From assembly GCF_013041615.1 (NCBI RefSeq), contig NZ_JABEPQ010000001.1, positions 1,418,976 through 1,482,975 on the forward strand: a DNA stretch of 64,000 bases, read 5' to 3'. How positions within the stretch are numbered: position 1 is the first letter of the stretch; the number at the start of each line of letters is the position of its first letter. The translations under genes and the position numbers were made by a program. The DNA comes from Knoellia koreensis (GTDB taxonomy: Bacteria > Actinomycetota > Actinomycetes > Actinomycetales > Dermatophilaceae). Of this stretch, positions 8,901 to 17,257 are shown in pieces. Below the pieces are notes generated by a model, which worked only from the letters and a program-made list of their open reading frames with translations, was not told the origin of the DNA and searched no databases.

Positions 8901-9878
8901 TCACCCGAAGTCCCGGCTCTGCGGATCGAGACCCGCGCGTGTCCGATCGGTGATGTGGGCCCCGATGGTGGGGATGCCGGGCGCCAGGACCGACCACGCC
9001 GGGTCGCCGAACGCGGTGACCTCGCCCGCACGGTCCGCCGTGGTGAGCACGAGGACCGAAGGCCCCGCCCCGGAGATGACGGCCGCGTGCCCCGCCGCGC
9101 GCAACCGGTCGACCAGCGCCATCGAGGAGGAGAACGACTCGCGGCGCGCCTCCTGGTGCAGCCACTCGCGCGTGGCCGCGAGCAGGTATGCCGGCTGGCT
9201 GGTGACGGCGTGGACGAGCAGGGCGGCCCGGGCCGAGTTGCTCGCCGCGTCGCCATGGCGGACATGGGTCGGCAGGACAGACCTCGCCTTGGCCGTGGAC
9301 AGCTGGGTGGCAGGCACGAAGACCAGGGCACGCACGTCCGGGTGCGGTTCGAGCCGCACCGTCGACGTGCGGCCCGGCTCGTCCGACCACGACAGGGTCA
9401 GTCCGCCGAAGACCGACGCCGATGAGTTGTCCGGGTGCCCCTCGAGCTCGGCGGCGAGGTCGTTGACAAAGCCCAGGTCAGGCGACGCGCCATCGCCGCC
9501 GGCGCCGCGGCATACATCGTCAATCCCTTGTGCCGCAAGAATTCCCGTGACAATTGCGGTTGCCGACGAACCCAACCCGCGACCGTGCGGCACGGTGTTG
9601 GCGCACTGGAGGTGGAGCCCCGGAGGCGGCTCGACTCCGAGCGCCTCCCAGGCGCGCAGCATGGTCCGCACCACGAGGTGGCTGCCGTCGCGGGGCACGT
9701 CCTGCGCCCCCTCCCCCTCGACGTCCACGACGATGCCGGGGGTGTCGGTGACCGTGGCGGTGCAGGTGTCCCACAGCCCCAGCGCAAGGCCGATGGAGTC
9801 GAAGCCCGGTCCGAGGTTGGCGCTGCTCGCCGGCACCCGCACCGTCACCGAGGCGCCGGGGTCGAGCACGCGCGACAT
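8901..9878 (-). CDS. thrB: Homoserine kinase
   Basis: GHMP-family kinase that phosphorylates homoserine to O-phosphohomoserine. The start [20 protein letters not shown] is the ATG whose A is shared with the thrC stop (TGATG); 325 residues result. The N-terminal V-x-VPASSANLGPGFDS and the GHMP phosphate-binding loop PHGRGLGSSATA are diagnostic, and an AGPSVLVL-type C-terminal motif is present. It is the last gene of hom-thrC-thrB, the order used in most actinobacteria. Confidence 0.96.
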   Translation of the reverse strand: MSRVLDPGASVTVRVPASSANLGPGFDSIGLALGLWDTCTATVTDTPGIVVDVEGEGAQDVPRDGSHLVVRTMLRAWEALGVEPPPGLHLQCANTVPHGRGLGSSATAIVTGILAAQGIDDVCRGAGGDGASPDLGFVNDLAAELEGHPDNSSASVFGGLTLSWSDEPGRTSTVRLEPHPDVRALVFVPATQLSTAKARSVLPTHVRHGDAASNSARAALLVHAVTSQPAYLLAATREWLHQEARRESFSSSMALVDRLRAAGHAAVISGAGPSVLVLTTADRAGEVTAFGDPAWSVLAPGIPTIGAHITDRTRAGLDPQSRDFG

Positions 9879-10963
9879 CAGCTGTCGAAGCCGAGCGCGA
9901 CGGCGGCGGAGTAGGCGTCGACAGGGATCTTGACCGGCACGATCTCGGTGCCGTCGGCCTCGCGCAGCGCCCACTGCGGGTCCTTGAGGCCATGACCGGT
10001 GACGGTGCAGACGATGCGGGCACCGGGCGGCACCTGACCGGCTGCGTGCACCTGGAAGAGCCCCGCCACCGACGCGGCCGAGGCCGGTTCGACGAAGATG
10101 CCCTCCTGCGACGACAGGAACCGGTGCGCCTCGAGGATCTGCTCGTCGGTCACCGACTCGATGCGACCACCCGACTCGTCGCGCGCGGCCTCGGCCTGCT
10201 TCCACGAGGCGGGGTTGCCGATGCGGATCGCGGTGGCGATGGTGTCGGGTTCGTCGACCGGGTGGCCGAGGACGATCGGCGCCGCACCGGCCGCCTGGAA
10301 GCCCCACATCTGCGGCAGCCGGGTCGCCGGGCCGGGCGACTCCGAGCCCTGGTGGTACTCGCGGTAGCCCTTCCAGTAGGCCGTGATGTTGCCGGCGTTG
10401 CCGACGGGCAGGCAGTGGATGTCGGGGGCGTCGCCGAGCGCGTCGACGACCTCGAACGACGCGGTCTTCTGCCCCTCGATGCGGGCCGGGTTGACCGAGT
10501 TGACCAGGTCGACCGGGTAGGCCTCGGCCAGCTTGCGCGACACCGTGAGGCAGTCGTCGAAGTTGCCCTCGACCTGGAGCAGGGTCGCGCCGTGCGCGAT
10601 TGCCTGGCTCAGCTTGCCCATGGCGATCTTGCCCTCCGGCACGAGCACCGCACAGGTCATGCCGGCCTTGGTGGCGTATGCCGCGGCGCTGGCGCTGGTG
10701 TTGCCGGTGGACGCGCAGATCACGGCCTTGGCGCCGTGCTTGGCCGCCATCGACATCGCGGTCGTCATGCCGCGGTCCTTGAAGGAGCCGGTCGGGTTGA
10801 GGCCCTCGTACTTCACGAAGACCTCGGCGCCGACGCGCTCGCTCAGCTTCTCGGCCGGGATGAGCGGGGTTCCGCCCTCCTGGAGGGTCACGACCGGCGC
10901 ACCCTCGAGCATCGGCAGCCGCGCGGCATACTCACGGATCACTCCGCGCCACAGGTGCGCCAT
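9878..10963 (-). CDS. thrC: Threonine synthase
   Basis: PLP enzyme converting O-phosphohomoserine to threonine. The 361 residues begin [17 protein letters not shown]; the cofactor lysine is in the [10 protein letters not shown] motif and the SxGN-type phosphate/substrate motif is [11 protein letters not shown]. Its ATG shares one base with the hom stop (TGATG), and its own stop overlaps thrB, so the three threonine genes are translationally coupled. Confidence 0.96.
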   Translation of the reverse strand: MAHLWRGVIREYAARLPMLEGAPVVTLQEGGTPLIPAEKLSERVGAEVFVKYEGLNPTGSFKDRGMTTAMSMAAKHGAKAVICASTGNTSASAAAYATKAGMTCAVLVPEGKIAMGKLSQAIAHGATLLQVEGNFDDCLTVSRKLAEAYPVDLVNSVNPARIEGQKTASFEVVDALGDAPDIHCLPVGNAGNITAYWKGYREYHQGSESPGPATRLPQMWGFQAAGAAPIVLGHPVDEPDTIATAIRIGNPASWKQAEAARDESGGRIESVTDEQILEAHRFLSSQEGIFVEPASAASVAGLFQVHAAGQVPPGARIVCTVTGHGLKDPQWALREADGTEIVPVKIPVDAYSAAVALGFDS

Positions 10964-12327
10964 CAGTCGCCCTCCACCCGCATGACCGAGGTGACCTCGC
11001 GGACCGTGTCGAGCTCGGCGAGCGCCTCCACCGTCGCGGCCAGCGCGGCGTCGGGCGCGCTGTGGGTCACGACGACCAGGTGCGCCCGGGTCGCGCCACC
11101 CGCGTCACCCGCGTCGTCGCCGTCGACGATCTGCTGGCGCACGGTCTCGATCGAGACGTGGTTCTGCGCGAAAGCCGTTGCCACCTGGGCGAGTACGCCC
11201 GGACGGTCGGCCACGTCGAGGCTGATGTGGTAGCGCGTGAGCGCCTGTCCCATGGCGAGGACGGGCAGGTCTGCGTATGCCGACTCGCCGGGTCCGTGAC
11301 CGCCGCCGACGCGGTGCCGAGCCACCGCCACGACGTCACCGAGGACGGCGCTGGCGGTGGGGTCGCCGCCGGCGCCCTTGCCGTAGAACATGAGCTGGCC
11401 CGCTGCGTCGGCCTCGACGAAGACCGCGTTGAACGCGTCGCGCACGCCGCCGAGCGGGTGTGACCTCGGGATCATCGCGGGGTGCACCCGCACGGAGACA
11501 CCGGCCGTCGGCTGGCCGTCCGGGCCGGTGGTGTCGGTGCGCTCGCAGATCGCCAAGAGCTTGACGACACAGTCCATTTCGCGCGCAGCCTGCACGTCGG
11601 CGGCGGACACCTCGGTGATGCCCTCGCGGTAGACCTGGTCGCCTGAGACGCGGGTGTGGAAGGCCAGCGAGGCGAGGATCGCGGCCTTGGCGGCCGCGTC
11701 GAAGCCCTCGACGTCGGCGGTCGGGTCGGCCTCGGCATACCCGAGCGCCTGTGCCTGCTCGACGGCCTCGGCGAAGCCCTGACCGGTGGTGTCCATCTTG
11801 TCGAGGACGTAGTTGGTGGTGCCGTTGACGATGCCGATGACCTTGCGGACCTCGTCGCCGGCGAGCGACTCGCGGATGGGGCGCAGGATCGGGATGGCAC
11901 CGGCGACGGCGGCCTCGTAGTAGAGGTCGACACCGTGCTCGGCGGCCGCGGCATACAGGGCCGGTCCCGCCTCGGCGAGCAGCGCCTTGTTGGCGGAGAC
12001 GACGGAGGCGCCGTGCTTCATGGCGCTCTCGATGAGCGACCGGGCGGGCTCGATGCCGCCGATCACCTCGACGACGACGTCGGCGCGGGTGACGAGCTCG
12101 GCGGCGTCGGTCGTGAAGAGCGAGGGGTCGACGGGCAGGTCGGACCGGTCTCGACCGGCGCGGCGCACGGCGATGCCGACGAGCTCGAGGGGCCGACCGA
12201 CGCGTGCGGCGAGGTCATCTCGGTGCTCGACGAGCATCCGCGCGACGGACGAGCCGACGACACCGCACCCGAGCAACGCGACGCGCAACGGCGCGCCCGA
12301 CGCCTGCTCCTGCTGCAACTCACTCAC
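10963..12327 (-). CDS. hom: Homoserine dehydrogenase
   Basis: NAD(P)H-dependent reduction of aspartate semialdehyde to homoserine, the branch point to threonine and methionine. The start is the GTG at 12325-12327 ([20 protein letters not shown]); the longer in-frame sequence only overlaps lysA. The 454 residues hold the nucleotide fold ([12 protein letters not shown]), the catalytic segment [16 protein letters not shown] and [11 protein letters not shown], and a C-terminal ACT domain ([18 protein letters not shown]), the usual site of threonine feedback control in Gram-positives. lysA lies 80 bases upstream. Confidence 0.96.
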   Translation of the reverse strand: MSELQQEQASGAPLRVALLGCGVVGSSVARMLVEHRDDLAARVGRPLELVGIAVRRAGRDRSDLPVDPSLFTTDAAELVTRADVVVEVIGGIEPARSLIESAMKHGASVVSANKALLAEAGPALYAAAAEHGVDLYYEAAVAGAIPILRPIRESLAGDEVRKVIGIVNGTTNYVLDKMDTTGQGFAEAVEQAQALGYAEADPTADVEGFDAAAKAAILASLAFHTRVSGDQVYREGITEVSAADVQAAREMDCVVKLLAICERTDTTGPDGQPTAGVSVRVHPAMIPRSHPLGGVRDAFNAVFVEADAAGQLMFYGKGAGGDPTASAVLGDVVAVARHRVGGGHGPGESAYADLPVLAMGQALTRYHISLDVADRPGVLAQVATAFAQNHVSIETVRQQIVDGDDAGDAGGATRAHLVVVTHSAPDAALAATVEALAELDTVREVTSVMRVEGD

Positions 12328-12365
12328 CGCCCCATCGTGCCGCGTGTCCACCTGTTGGAACCCGG

Positions 12366-12384
12366 GGGTCCGCGATCCGGACCC
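12366..12384 (-). terminator. Hairpin between lysA and hom
   Basis: GGGTCCG (12366-12372) and CGGACCC (12378-12384) form a 7-bp stem around 5 bases, between the lysA stop and the hom start. It may end or attenuate lysA transcription before hom; there is no T-run. Confidence 0.4.
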
Positions 12385-12407
12385 TATCCGGCCCACCCCG
12401 CCGACCG

Positions 12408-13844
12408 TCAGCCGACGTCGAGGGCGAGGAGGTCGTCGACTGTCTCGCGCCGCACGAGGACCCGCGCCTTGCCGTCGCGGACAGCGAGGACCGGCGGGCG
12501 GGGCGTGTGGTTGTACTGGCTGGCCATGCTGCGGCAGTAGGCGCCGGTGCCGGGAACCGCGATGAGGTCGCCCGCGGTGATGTCCGCGGGCAGGTACTCG
12601 TCCATGACGACGATGTCGCCGGACTCGCAGTGCTTGCCGACGACGCGCGCGAGGCGCGGGTCGGCGTCGGAGCTGCGGCCGGCCAGGGTGCACGAGTAGT
12701 CGGCGTCGTAGAGGGCCGTGCGGATGTTGTCGCTCATGCCGCCGTCGACGCTGACGTAGGTGCGCTTCGCTCCCCCGCCGAGGTCGACGTCCTTGACCGT
12801 TCCGACCTCGTAGAGCGTGAAGGTGGACGGACCCACGATGGCGCGACCGGGCTCGATCGAGATGCGCGGTGCGGGCGTGTCCGGGCTGCCGTCGCCGACC
12901 GCCTTGAGCTCGCGGCGCACGAGGTCGGCCATCTGCTCGCCGAGGGCCGCGGGCGACAACGGCGTGTGCTCGGAGGTGTAGGCGATGCCGTACCCGCCGC
13001 CGAGGTCGAGCTCGGGCAGGTGGATGCCGTGCTCGCGCGCGATCTCGGCGTGGAGGCCGAGCAGTCGCCGCGCGGACACCTCGAAGCCGGAGGTGTCGAA
13101 GATCTGCGACCCGATGTGGGAGTGCAGGCCGAGCAGGTCGAGGACGTCGCTGCGCGCGAGGATGCGGCGCACCGCCTCGGCCGCCTGCCCGCCGGCGAGG
13201 GAGAAACCGAACTTCTGGTCCTCGTGGGCGGTGGCGATGAACTCGTGCGTGTGTGCCTCGACGCCGACGGTGACGCGCACCATGACGGGTGCGCGGACAC
13301 CGAGCTCGGCCGCGACGTCGGCCACCCGGTCGATCTCCTCGAACGAGTCGACGACGATGCGACCGACGCCGTAGTCGAGCGCCTGCCGCAGCTCGGCGAC
13401 GCTCTTGTTGTTGCCGTGCAAGCCGATTCGCTCGGCGGGGAAGCCGGCGCGCTGCGCGACGGCCAGCTCGCCGCCCGAGCAGACGTCGAGGCTGAGCCCC
13501 TCGTCGGCCACCCAGCGCGCAACCTCGGTGCACAGGAACGCCTTGCCCGCGTAGAAGACGTCGACGCCGCCGAGGTCGGCGAAGGGGGCGGCGAAGTCGT
13601 CGCGGAAGCCGCGCGCCCGTGCGCGGAAGTCCTCCTCGTCGATGACGTATGCCGGCGTGCCGAACTCGCGCGCGATGCTCACCACGTCGACGCCGCCGAC
13701 CGTGAGCCGGCCCTCGTCGTCGCGCCCGATCGTCTGCGGCCACAACTGCGGGAGCAGCTCCATGACGTCGGTCGGCCACGGCAGCCAGTGGGGAGGGCCG
13801 CCGTACCCGTCGGCATGGAGGGCTCCGGCCTCGTGCGCGCGCAT
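12408..13844 (-). CDS. lysA: Diaminopimelate decarboxylase
   Basis: PLP-dependent last step of lysine synthesis. At 478 residues the protein is slightly longer than most relatives because of an N-terminal extension (MRAHEAGALHADGYGGPPHW) common in actinobacteria. The cofactor lysine is in VFYAGKAFLC; HGNNKS, SLDVCSGGEL, HSHIGSQI, ISIEPGRAIVG and a YNHTPRP C-terminal region all fit fold-III decarboxylases of this family. The ATG is three bases past the argS stop, so argS-lysA form an operon, as in corynebacteria. Confidence 0.95.
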   Translation of the reverse strand: MRAHEAGALHADGYGGPPHWLPWPTDVMELLPQLWPQTIGRDDEGRLTVGGVDVVSIAREFGTPAYVIDEEDFRARARGFRDDFAAPFADLGGVDVFYAGKAFLCTEVARWVADEGLSLDVCSGGELAVAQRAGFPAERIGLHGNNKSVAELRQALDYGVGRIVVDSFEEIDRVADVAAELGVRAPVMVRVTVGVEAHTHEFIATAHEDQKFGFSLAGGQAAEAVRRILARSDVLDLLGLHSHIGSQIFDTSGFEVSARRLLGLHAEIAREHGIHLPELDLGGGYGIAYTSEHTPLSPAALGEQMADLVRRELKAVGDGSPDTPAPRISIEPGRAIVGPSTFTLYEVGTVKDVDLGGGAKRTYVSVDGGMSDNIRTALYDADYSCTLAGRSSDADPRLARVVGKHCESGDIVVMDEYLPADITAGDLIAVPGTGAYCRSMASQYNHTPRPPVLAVRDGKARVLVRRETVDDLLALDVG

Positions 13845-13847
13845 GGG

Positions 13848-15494
13848 CTACATCCTGTCGGGGGCCGACACCCCGAGGAGGTCGAGTCCGTTGACCAAGA
13901 CCTGGCGGGTCGCGTCGTTCAGCCACAGCCGCGTCCGGTGGACGTCGGTGATCTCCTCGTCGGCGCTCATCGGCCGCACCCGGCAGGTGTCGTACCACTT
14001 GTGGAAGTGCCCGGCGAGGTCCTCGAGGTAGCGCGCGACCCGGTGCGGCTCGCGCAGGTGCGCGGCCTGGGCGACGACGCGCGGGAAGTCGCCGAGCACC
14101 GCCAGCAGTGCCGCCTCGGTGGGGTCGGCGAGCAGCGACGGGTCGAAGCCGTCCTCGCGGCGCACACCGTCCTCCCCCGCGAGCCGCGCGACGTTCGCGG
14201 TGCGGGCGTGCGCGTACTGCACGTAGAAGACCGGGTTGTCGTTGGTCTGCTTGCGCAGCTCCTCGCCGTCGAGCGACAGCGGGCTGTCGGCCGGGTAGCG
14301 CGCCAGGGAGTAGCGGATCGCGTCGGTGCCGATCCAGTTGATGAGGTCGCGCAGCTCGATGATGTTGCCGGCTCGCTTGGACAGCTTGGCGCCGCCGAGG
14401 TTGACCAGCTGGCCGATCTTGACCTCGATGTTCTGCTCGGGGTCGTCACCGGCCGCGGCCGCAATCGCCTTGAGCCGGTTGATGTAGCCGTGGTGGTCGG
14501 CACCCAGCAGGTAGATCTTCTCGTCGAACCCGCGGTCCTTCTTCGACAGGTAGTACGCGGCGTCGGCGGCGAAATAGGTCGGCTCGCCGTCCTTGCGGAT
14601 GAGGACGCGGTCCTTGTCGTCGCTGAAGTCGGTGGTGCGCAGCCAGACCGCGCCACCGTCGTCGTAGACGTGACCCTGCTCGCGCAGCCGGGCCACGGCC
14701 TGCTCGACGGCGCCGGAGTCGTGCAGCGTCTTCTCGGAGAACCACACGTCGAAGGTCACCCCGAAGTCGGCGAGCGTGTCGCGGATGTCCTTCAGCTGCA
14801 ACACGTATGCCGCGTCGCGGGCGACCGCGAGGGCCTCACCTTCCGGGAGGGCGAGGAGGTCGGGGTGCTGCTCGAGGACGGAGGCAGCCAGGGTGTCGAC
14901 GTACTCGCCGGGGTAGCCGCCCTCGGGCGTCGGCTCGCCCTTGGCGCGGGCCAGGACGCTGCGGGCGAAGTTGTCCATCTGCGTGCCGGCGTCGTTGAGG
15001 TAGTACTCGGTCGTGAGCTCGGCGCCGGATGCGCGCAGCAGCCTGCCCATGGCGTCGCCGAGCGCGGCCCACCGGGTGTGGCCGAGGTGGAGCGGGCCGG
15101 TCGGGTTGGCCGAGATGTACTCGAGGTTGATGACGTGTCCGGCCTCGGACTCGTTGCGGCCGTAGGAGTTTCCCGCCTCGACGATGGTCCGGGCGAGCTC
15201 TCCGGCGGAGGCGGCGTCCAGCGTGATGTTGAGGAACCCGGGCCCGGCGATGTCGACCGCCTTCACGCCAGGTGCCTGGGCCAGGCGCTCGGCGAGCGCG
15301 GTCGCGAGGTCTCGCGGCGGCATACCGGCGCCCTTGGCGAGTTGCATCGCGATGTTGGTCGACCAGTCGCCGTGGTCACGGTTCTTCGGACGCTCCACCC
15401 GCACCTGGGCCGGGACGTCGACGGCCAGGTCGCCGGCGGCGACGGCCTGCTCGAGGGCAGTGCGGATCGCGGTGGAGAGCTCTTCGGGGGTCAC
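13848..15494 (-). CDS. argS: Arginyl-tRNA synthetase
   Basis: Class I synthetase charging tRNA-Arg. The 548-residue length is normal. The HIGH signature is HLGH in NPTGPLHLGHTR, and the degenerate KMSKS loop is in GGAKLSKRAGN. The N-terminal Add-1 tRNA-binding domain and C-terminal helical DALR domain are present. The GTG start has no ribosome site; instead TAGAAT lies six bases upstream and overlaps the stop of the preceding receiver gene, which suggests a leaderless transcript. lysA follows three bases later. Confidence 0.96.
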   Translation of the reverse strand: MTPEELSTAIRTALEQAVAAGDLAVDVPAQVRVERPKNRDHGDWSTNIAMQLAKGAGMPPRDLATALAERLAQAPGVKAVDIAGPGFLNITLDAASAGELARTIVEAGNSYGRNESEAGHVINLEYISANPTGPLHLGHTRWAALGDAMGRLLRASGAELTTEYYLNDAGTQMDNFARSVLARAKGEPTPEGGYPGEYVDTLAASVLEQHPDLLALPEGEALAVARDAAYVLQLKDIRDTLADFGVTFDVWFSEKTLHDSGAVEQAVARLREQGHVYDDGGAVWLRTTDFSDDKDRVLIRKDGEPTYFAADAAYYLSKKDRGFDEKIYLLGADHHGYINRLKAIAAAAGDDPEQNIEVKIGQLVNLGGAKLSKRAGNIIELRDLINWIGTDAIRYSLARYPADSPLSLDGEELRKQTNDNPVFYVQYAHARTANVARLAGEDGVRREDGFDPSLLADPTEAALLAVLGDFPRVVAQAAHLREPHRVARYLEDLAGHFHKWYDTCRVRPMSADEEITDVHRTRLWLNDATRQVLVNGLDLLGVSAPDRM

Positions 15495-15500
15495 CGGGGA

Positions 15501-15506
15501 ATTCTA
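15501..15506 (-). promoter_or_regulatory. -10 element for leaderless argS
   Basis: TAGAAT on the minus strand, six bases before the argS GTG. Its TAG is also the stop codon of the upstream receiver gene. Confidence 0.55.
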
Positions 15507-15908
15507 GGGCGCGCCCGCGGTGCCCCTGCCGTCGGCCGTCAGCCCCTGGACGAGCTCGACGAGCTCCTCGGGCTCGAACGGCTTGGCCACGAACGCGTCC
15601 AGCCCCGAACCCTGCGCCTGGGCGCGGTCGTGCTCGTGCACCGACGCGGTCACCATGACGACGGGTATGCCGGCCAGCCGGGCATCCTCGCGGATGCGGG
15701 CGATGGCCCACCAGCCGTCGCGCGGCTCCATCTGCGCGTCGAGGGTGATGGCGTCGGGCAGCCGGTCGGTGGCGTGCAGTCCCTCGAGCAGCGCCTGGCC
15801 GTCGGAGTACTCGTGGACCTCGAACCCGTCGAGCTCGAGGTTGAGCCGGATCAGCTGGCGGATCTGGGCGGTGTCGTCGCAGACGTAGACCACGGGCCCG
15901 GATTCCAT
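15504..15908 (-). CDS. Single-domain response regulator
   Basis: 134 residues, receiver domain only. The acidic pair is DD at 11-12, the phospho-acceptor is Asp57 in AITLDAQM, the switch Thr87 is in VMVTAS and the conserved lysine is Lys109 in FVAKPF. The central PMDGW-type segment reads EPRDGWWA. No kinase is adjacent, so the partner is unknown. The promoter is leaderless (TAGGCT seven bases before the ATG). It sits between tRNA-Arg and argS, but nothing else suggests a role in translation. Confidence 0.85.
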   Translation of the reverse strand: MESGPVVYVCDDTAQIRQLIRLNLELDGFEVHEYSDGQALLEGLHATDRLPDAITLDAQMEPRDGWWAIARIREDARLAGIPVVMVTASVHEHDRAQAQGSGLDAFVAKPFEPEELVELVQGLTADGRGTAGAP

Positions 15909-15915
15909 GATGCGA

Positions 15916-15921
15916 AGCCTA
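15916..15921 (-). promoter_or_regulatory. -10 element for the leaderless receiver gene
   Basis: TAGGCT on the minus strand, followed by seven bases and the ATG at 15908. Confidence 0.55.
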
Positions 15922-15958
15922 GGCTGCTAACCTCTGCGGGCGCCTCCTACCGAGGCAC

Positions 15959-16033
15959 GCCCCCGTAGCTCAGGGGATAGAGCACCGCCCTCCGGAGGCG
16001 GGAGCGCAGGTTCGAATCCTGCCGGGGGCACCA
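15959..16033 (+). tRNA. tRNA-Arg, anticodon CCG
   Basis: A complete cloverleaf: acceptor GCCCCCG pairs with CGGGGGC (16023-16029); the D arm is GCTC/GAGC; the anticodon stem CCGCC/GGCGG carries loop CTCCGGA with anticodon CCG, reading the codon CGG; the T arm contains TTCGAAT. A discriminator A and an encoded CCA (16031-16033) follow. A terminator with five T residues comes right after. Confidence 0.95.
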
Positions 16034-16036
16034 AAC

Positions 16037-16062
16037 GCCGGCCGCGAAGCGGTCGGCTTTTT
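16037..16062 (+). terminator. Intrinsic terminator of tRNA-Arg
   Basis: GCCGGCCGC pairs with GCGGTCGGC (one G-U) around a GAA loop and is followed by TTTTT at 16058-16062. This is the most classical intrinsic terminator in the window. Confidence 0.85.
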
Positions 16063-16174
16063 GGTGCCCCGGCATGATGACGGGAGGAGGAGCGCACCGC
16101 GCGAGGAACGAGCGCGGGTCGCGACGACGGCTCCTGCCGGGGGCCAGCCGCACCGCCGAACCCGGACCCCGAGT

Positions 16175-16215
16175 GTGCGGCACGGCTCTACGGGACCGAA
16201 CCGTTGATGCCGCAC
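16175..16215 (-). terminator. Possible terminator of the CNNM/CBS gene pair
   Basis: GTGCGGCA (16175-16182) and TGCCGCAC (16208-16215) form a perfect 8-bp stem with a 25-base loop, just beyond the downstream CNNM stop on the minus strand. No T-run. The remaining bases from 16063 to 16174 show nothing recognisable. Confidence 0.35.
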
Positions 16216-16222
16216 GGCGACC

Positions 16223-17257
16223 TCAGCGCTGTGACGCGTCGGTCACCTCGCCGACCAGCTCCTCGATGACGTCCTCGAGGAACACCACCCCGATGTCCTC
16301 CCCCGCGTCGTCCACCACCCGCGCGAGGTGCGACCCGGTGCGCTGCATCGTGGTCAGCACCTCCTCCACCTCGTCGGCCGCCTGCACGGTCGCGAGCTTG
16401 CGCACGCGCTTGACCGGCACGGGCAGGTCGCGTTCGGCGTCGTCGGCATACAACACGTCCTTGAGGTGGAGGTACCCCGCGAGCCCACCGGCCTTGTCCA
16501 CCAACGGATAACGGGAGAACCCGCGCTTGGCCACGAGCCGCTCCACGTCGTCCGGGGTGGCGGTCAGAGGCAGGGTCACGAGCTCGGCCAGCGGCACCGC
16601 CACGTCGACGGCGTCCTTGTCGCTGAACTCCAGCGCCGCCCCGACGAGCGACTGCTGGCGCTCCTCGATGAGTCCCTCGTGGTGCGACTCGGCGAGGATG
16701 CTCTCGACCTCCTCGACGGTGAACGTCGAGGCGATCTCGTCCTTGGGCTCGACGCGGAACAGCCGCACGAGCGCCTTGGCGATCCGCTCCATCACGGTGA
16801 TGACGGGCCGCAGCACCCGGGTCAGCGCCATGAGCGGCGGCACGAGGATGAGGGCGGCGCGCTCGGGGCCGGCGATGGCGATGTTCTTGGGGATCATCTC
16901 GCCGACGACGACGTGCAGGTAGACCACGACGAGCAGCGCGAGCGCCAGTGCGATGGGGCTGACGGCGCCTTCGGGCAGGCCGAGCGCGTGGACGACGGGC
17001 TCGAGCGCGTGGTGCAGCGCGACCTCGCTGATGGCACCGAGCAACACGGAGCAGACGGTGATGCCGAGCTGGGCGCAGGCGAGCAGCGACCCCATCTGCT
17101 CCAGGGCGTCGAGGCTGGACTGCGCCCGGCGCGACCCGGCCGCCGCGAGGGGCTCCAGCTGGGAGCGGCGTGCGGCCATGGCCGCGAACTCCGCCCCGAC
17201 GAAGAACGCGTTGAGCAGGAGGAGGACGACGGTGACGGTGATGGCCCAACCGCTCAT
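16223..17257 (-). CDS. CNNM/CBS-domain membrane protein (hemolysin C-like), short form
   Basis: 344 residues beginning MSGWAITVTVVLLLLNAFFV. A DUF21 (CNNM) membrane domain with three or four helices covers about residues 1-150, including GAEFAAMAARRS and VVGEMIPKNIAIAGPERAA; two CBS domains follow at about 200-330. It lacks the C-terminal CorC_HlyC domain of its neighbour. CNNM/CorC proteins are linked to magnesium export or homeostasis in other bacteria; a role here is inferred from family only. The ATG overlaps the upstream paralogue's stop (ATGA), suggesting the two act together. Confidence 0.88.
   Translation of the reverse strand: MSGWAITVTVVLLLLNAFFVGAEFAAMAARRSQLEPLAAAGSRRAQSSLDALEQMGSLLACAQLGITVCSVLLGAISEVALHHALEPVVHALGLPEGAVSPIALALALLVVVYLHVVVGEMIPKNIAIAGPERAALILVPPLMALTRVLRPVITVMERIAKALVRLFRVEPKDEIASTFTVEEVESILAESHHEGLIEERQQSLVGAALEFSDKDAVDVAVPLAELVTLPLTATPDDVERLVAKRGFSRYPLVDKAGGLAGYLHLKDVLYADDAERDLPVPVKRVRKLATVQAADEVEEVLTTMQRTGSHLARVVDDAGEDIGVVFLEDVIEELVGEVTDASQR

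Noticed and set aside
12328-13998. In-frame N-terminal extension of homoserine dehydrogenase
   Set aside because: Overlaps lysA out of frame, Arg-rich, and the family start is at 12327.
12204-15968. Open frame of about 1250 codons antisense to lysA and argS
   Set aside because: Shadow of two recognised genes, with biased composition and no motif.
15947-16183. Small minus-strand frame over the tRNA gene
   Set aside because: It translates the complement of tRNA-Arg, a classic false protein; the cloverleaf is complete.
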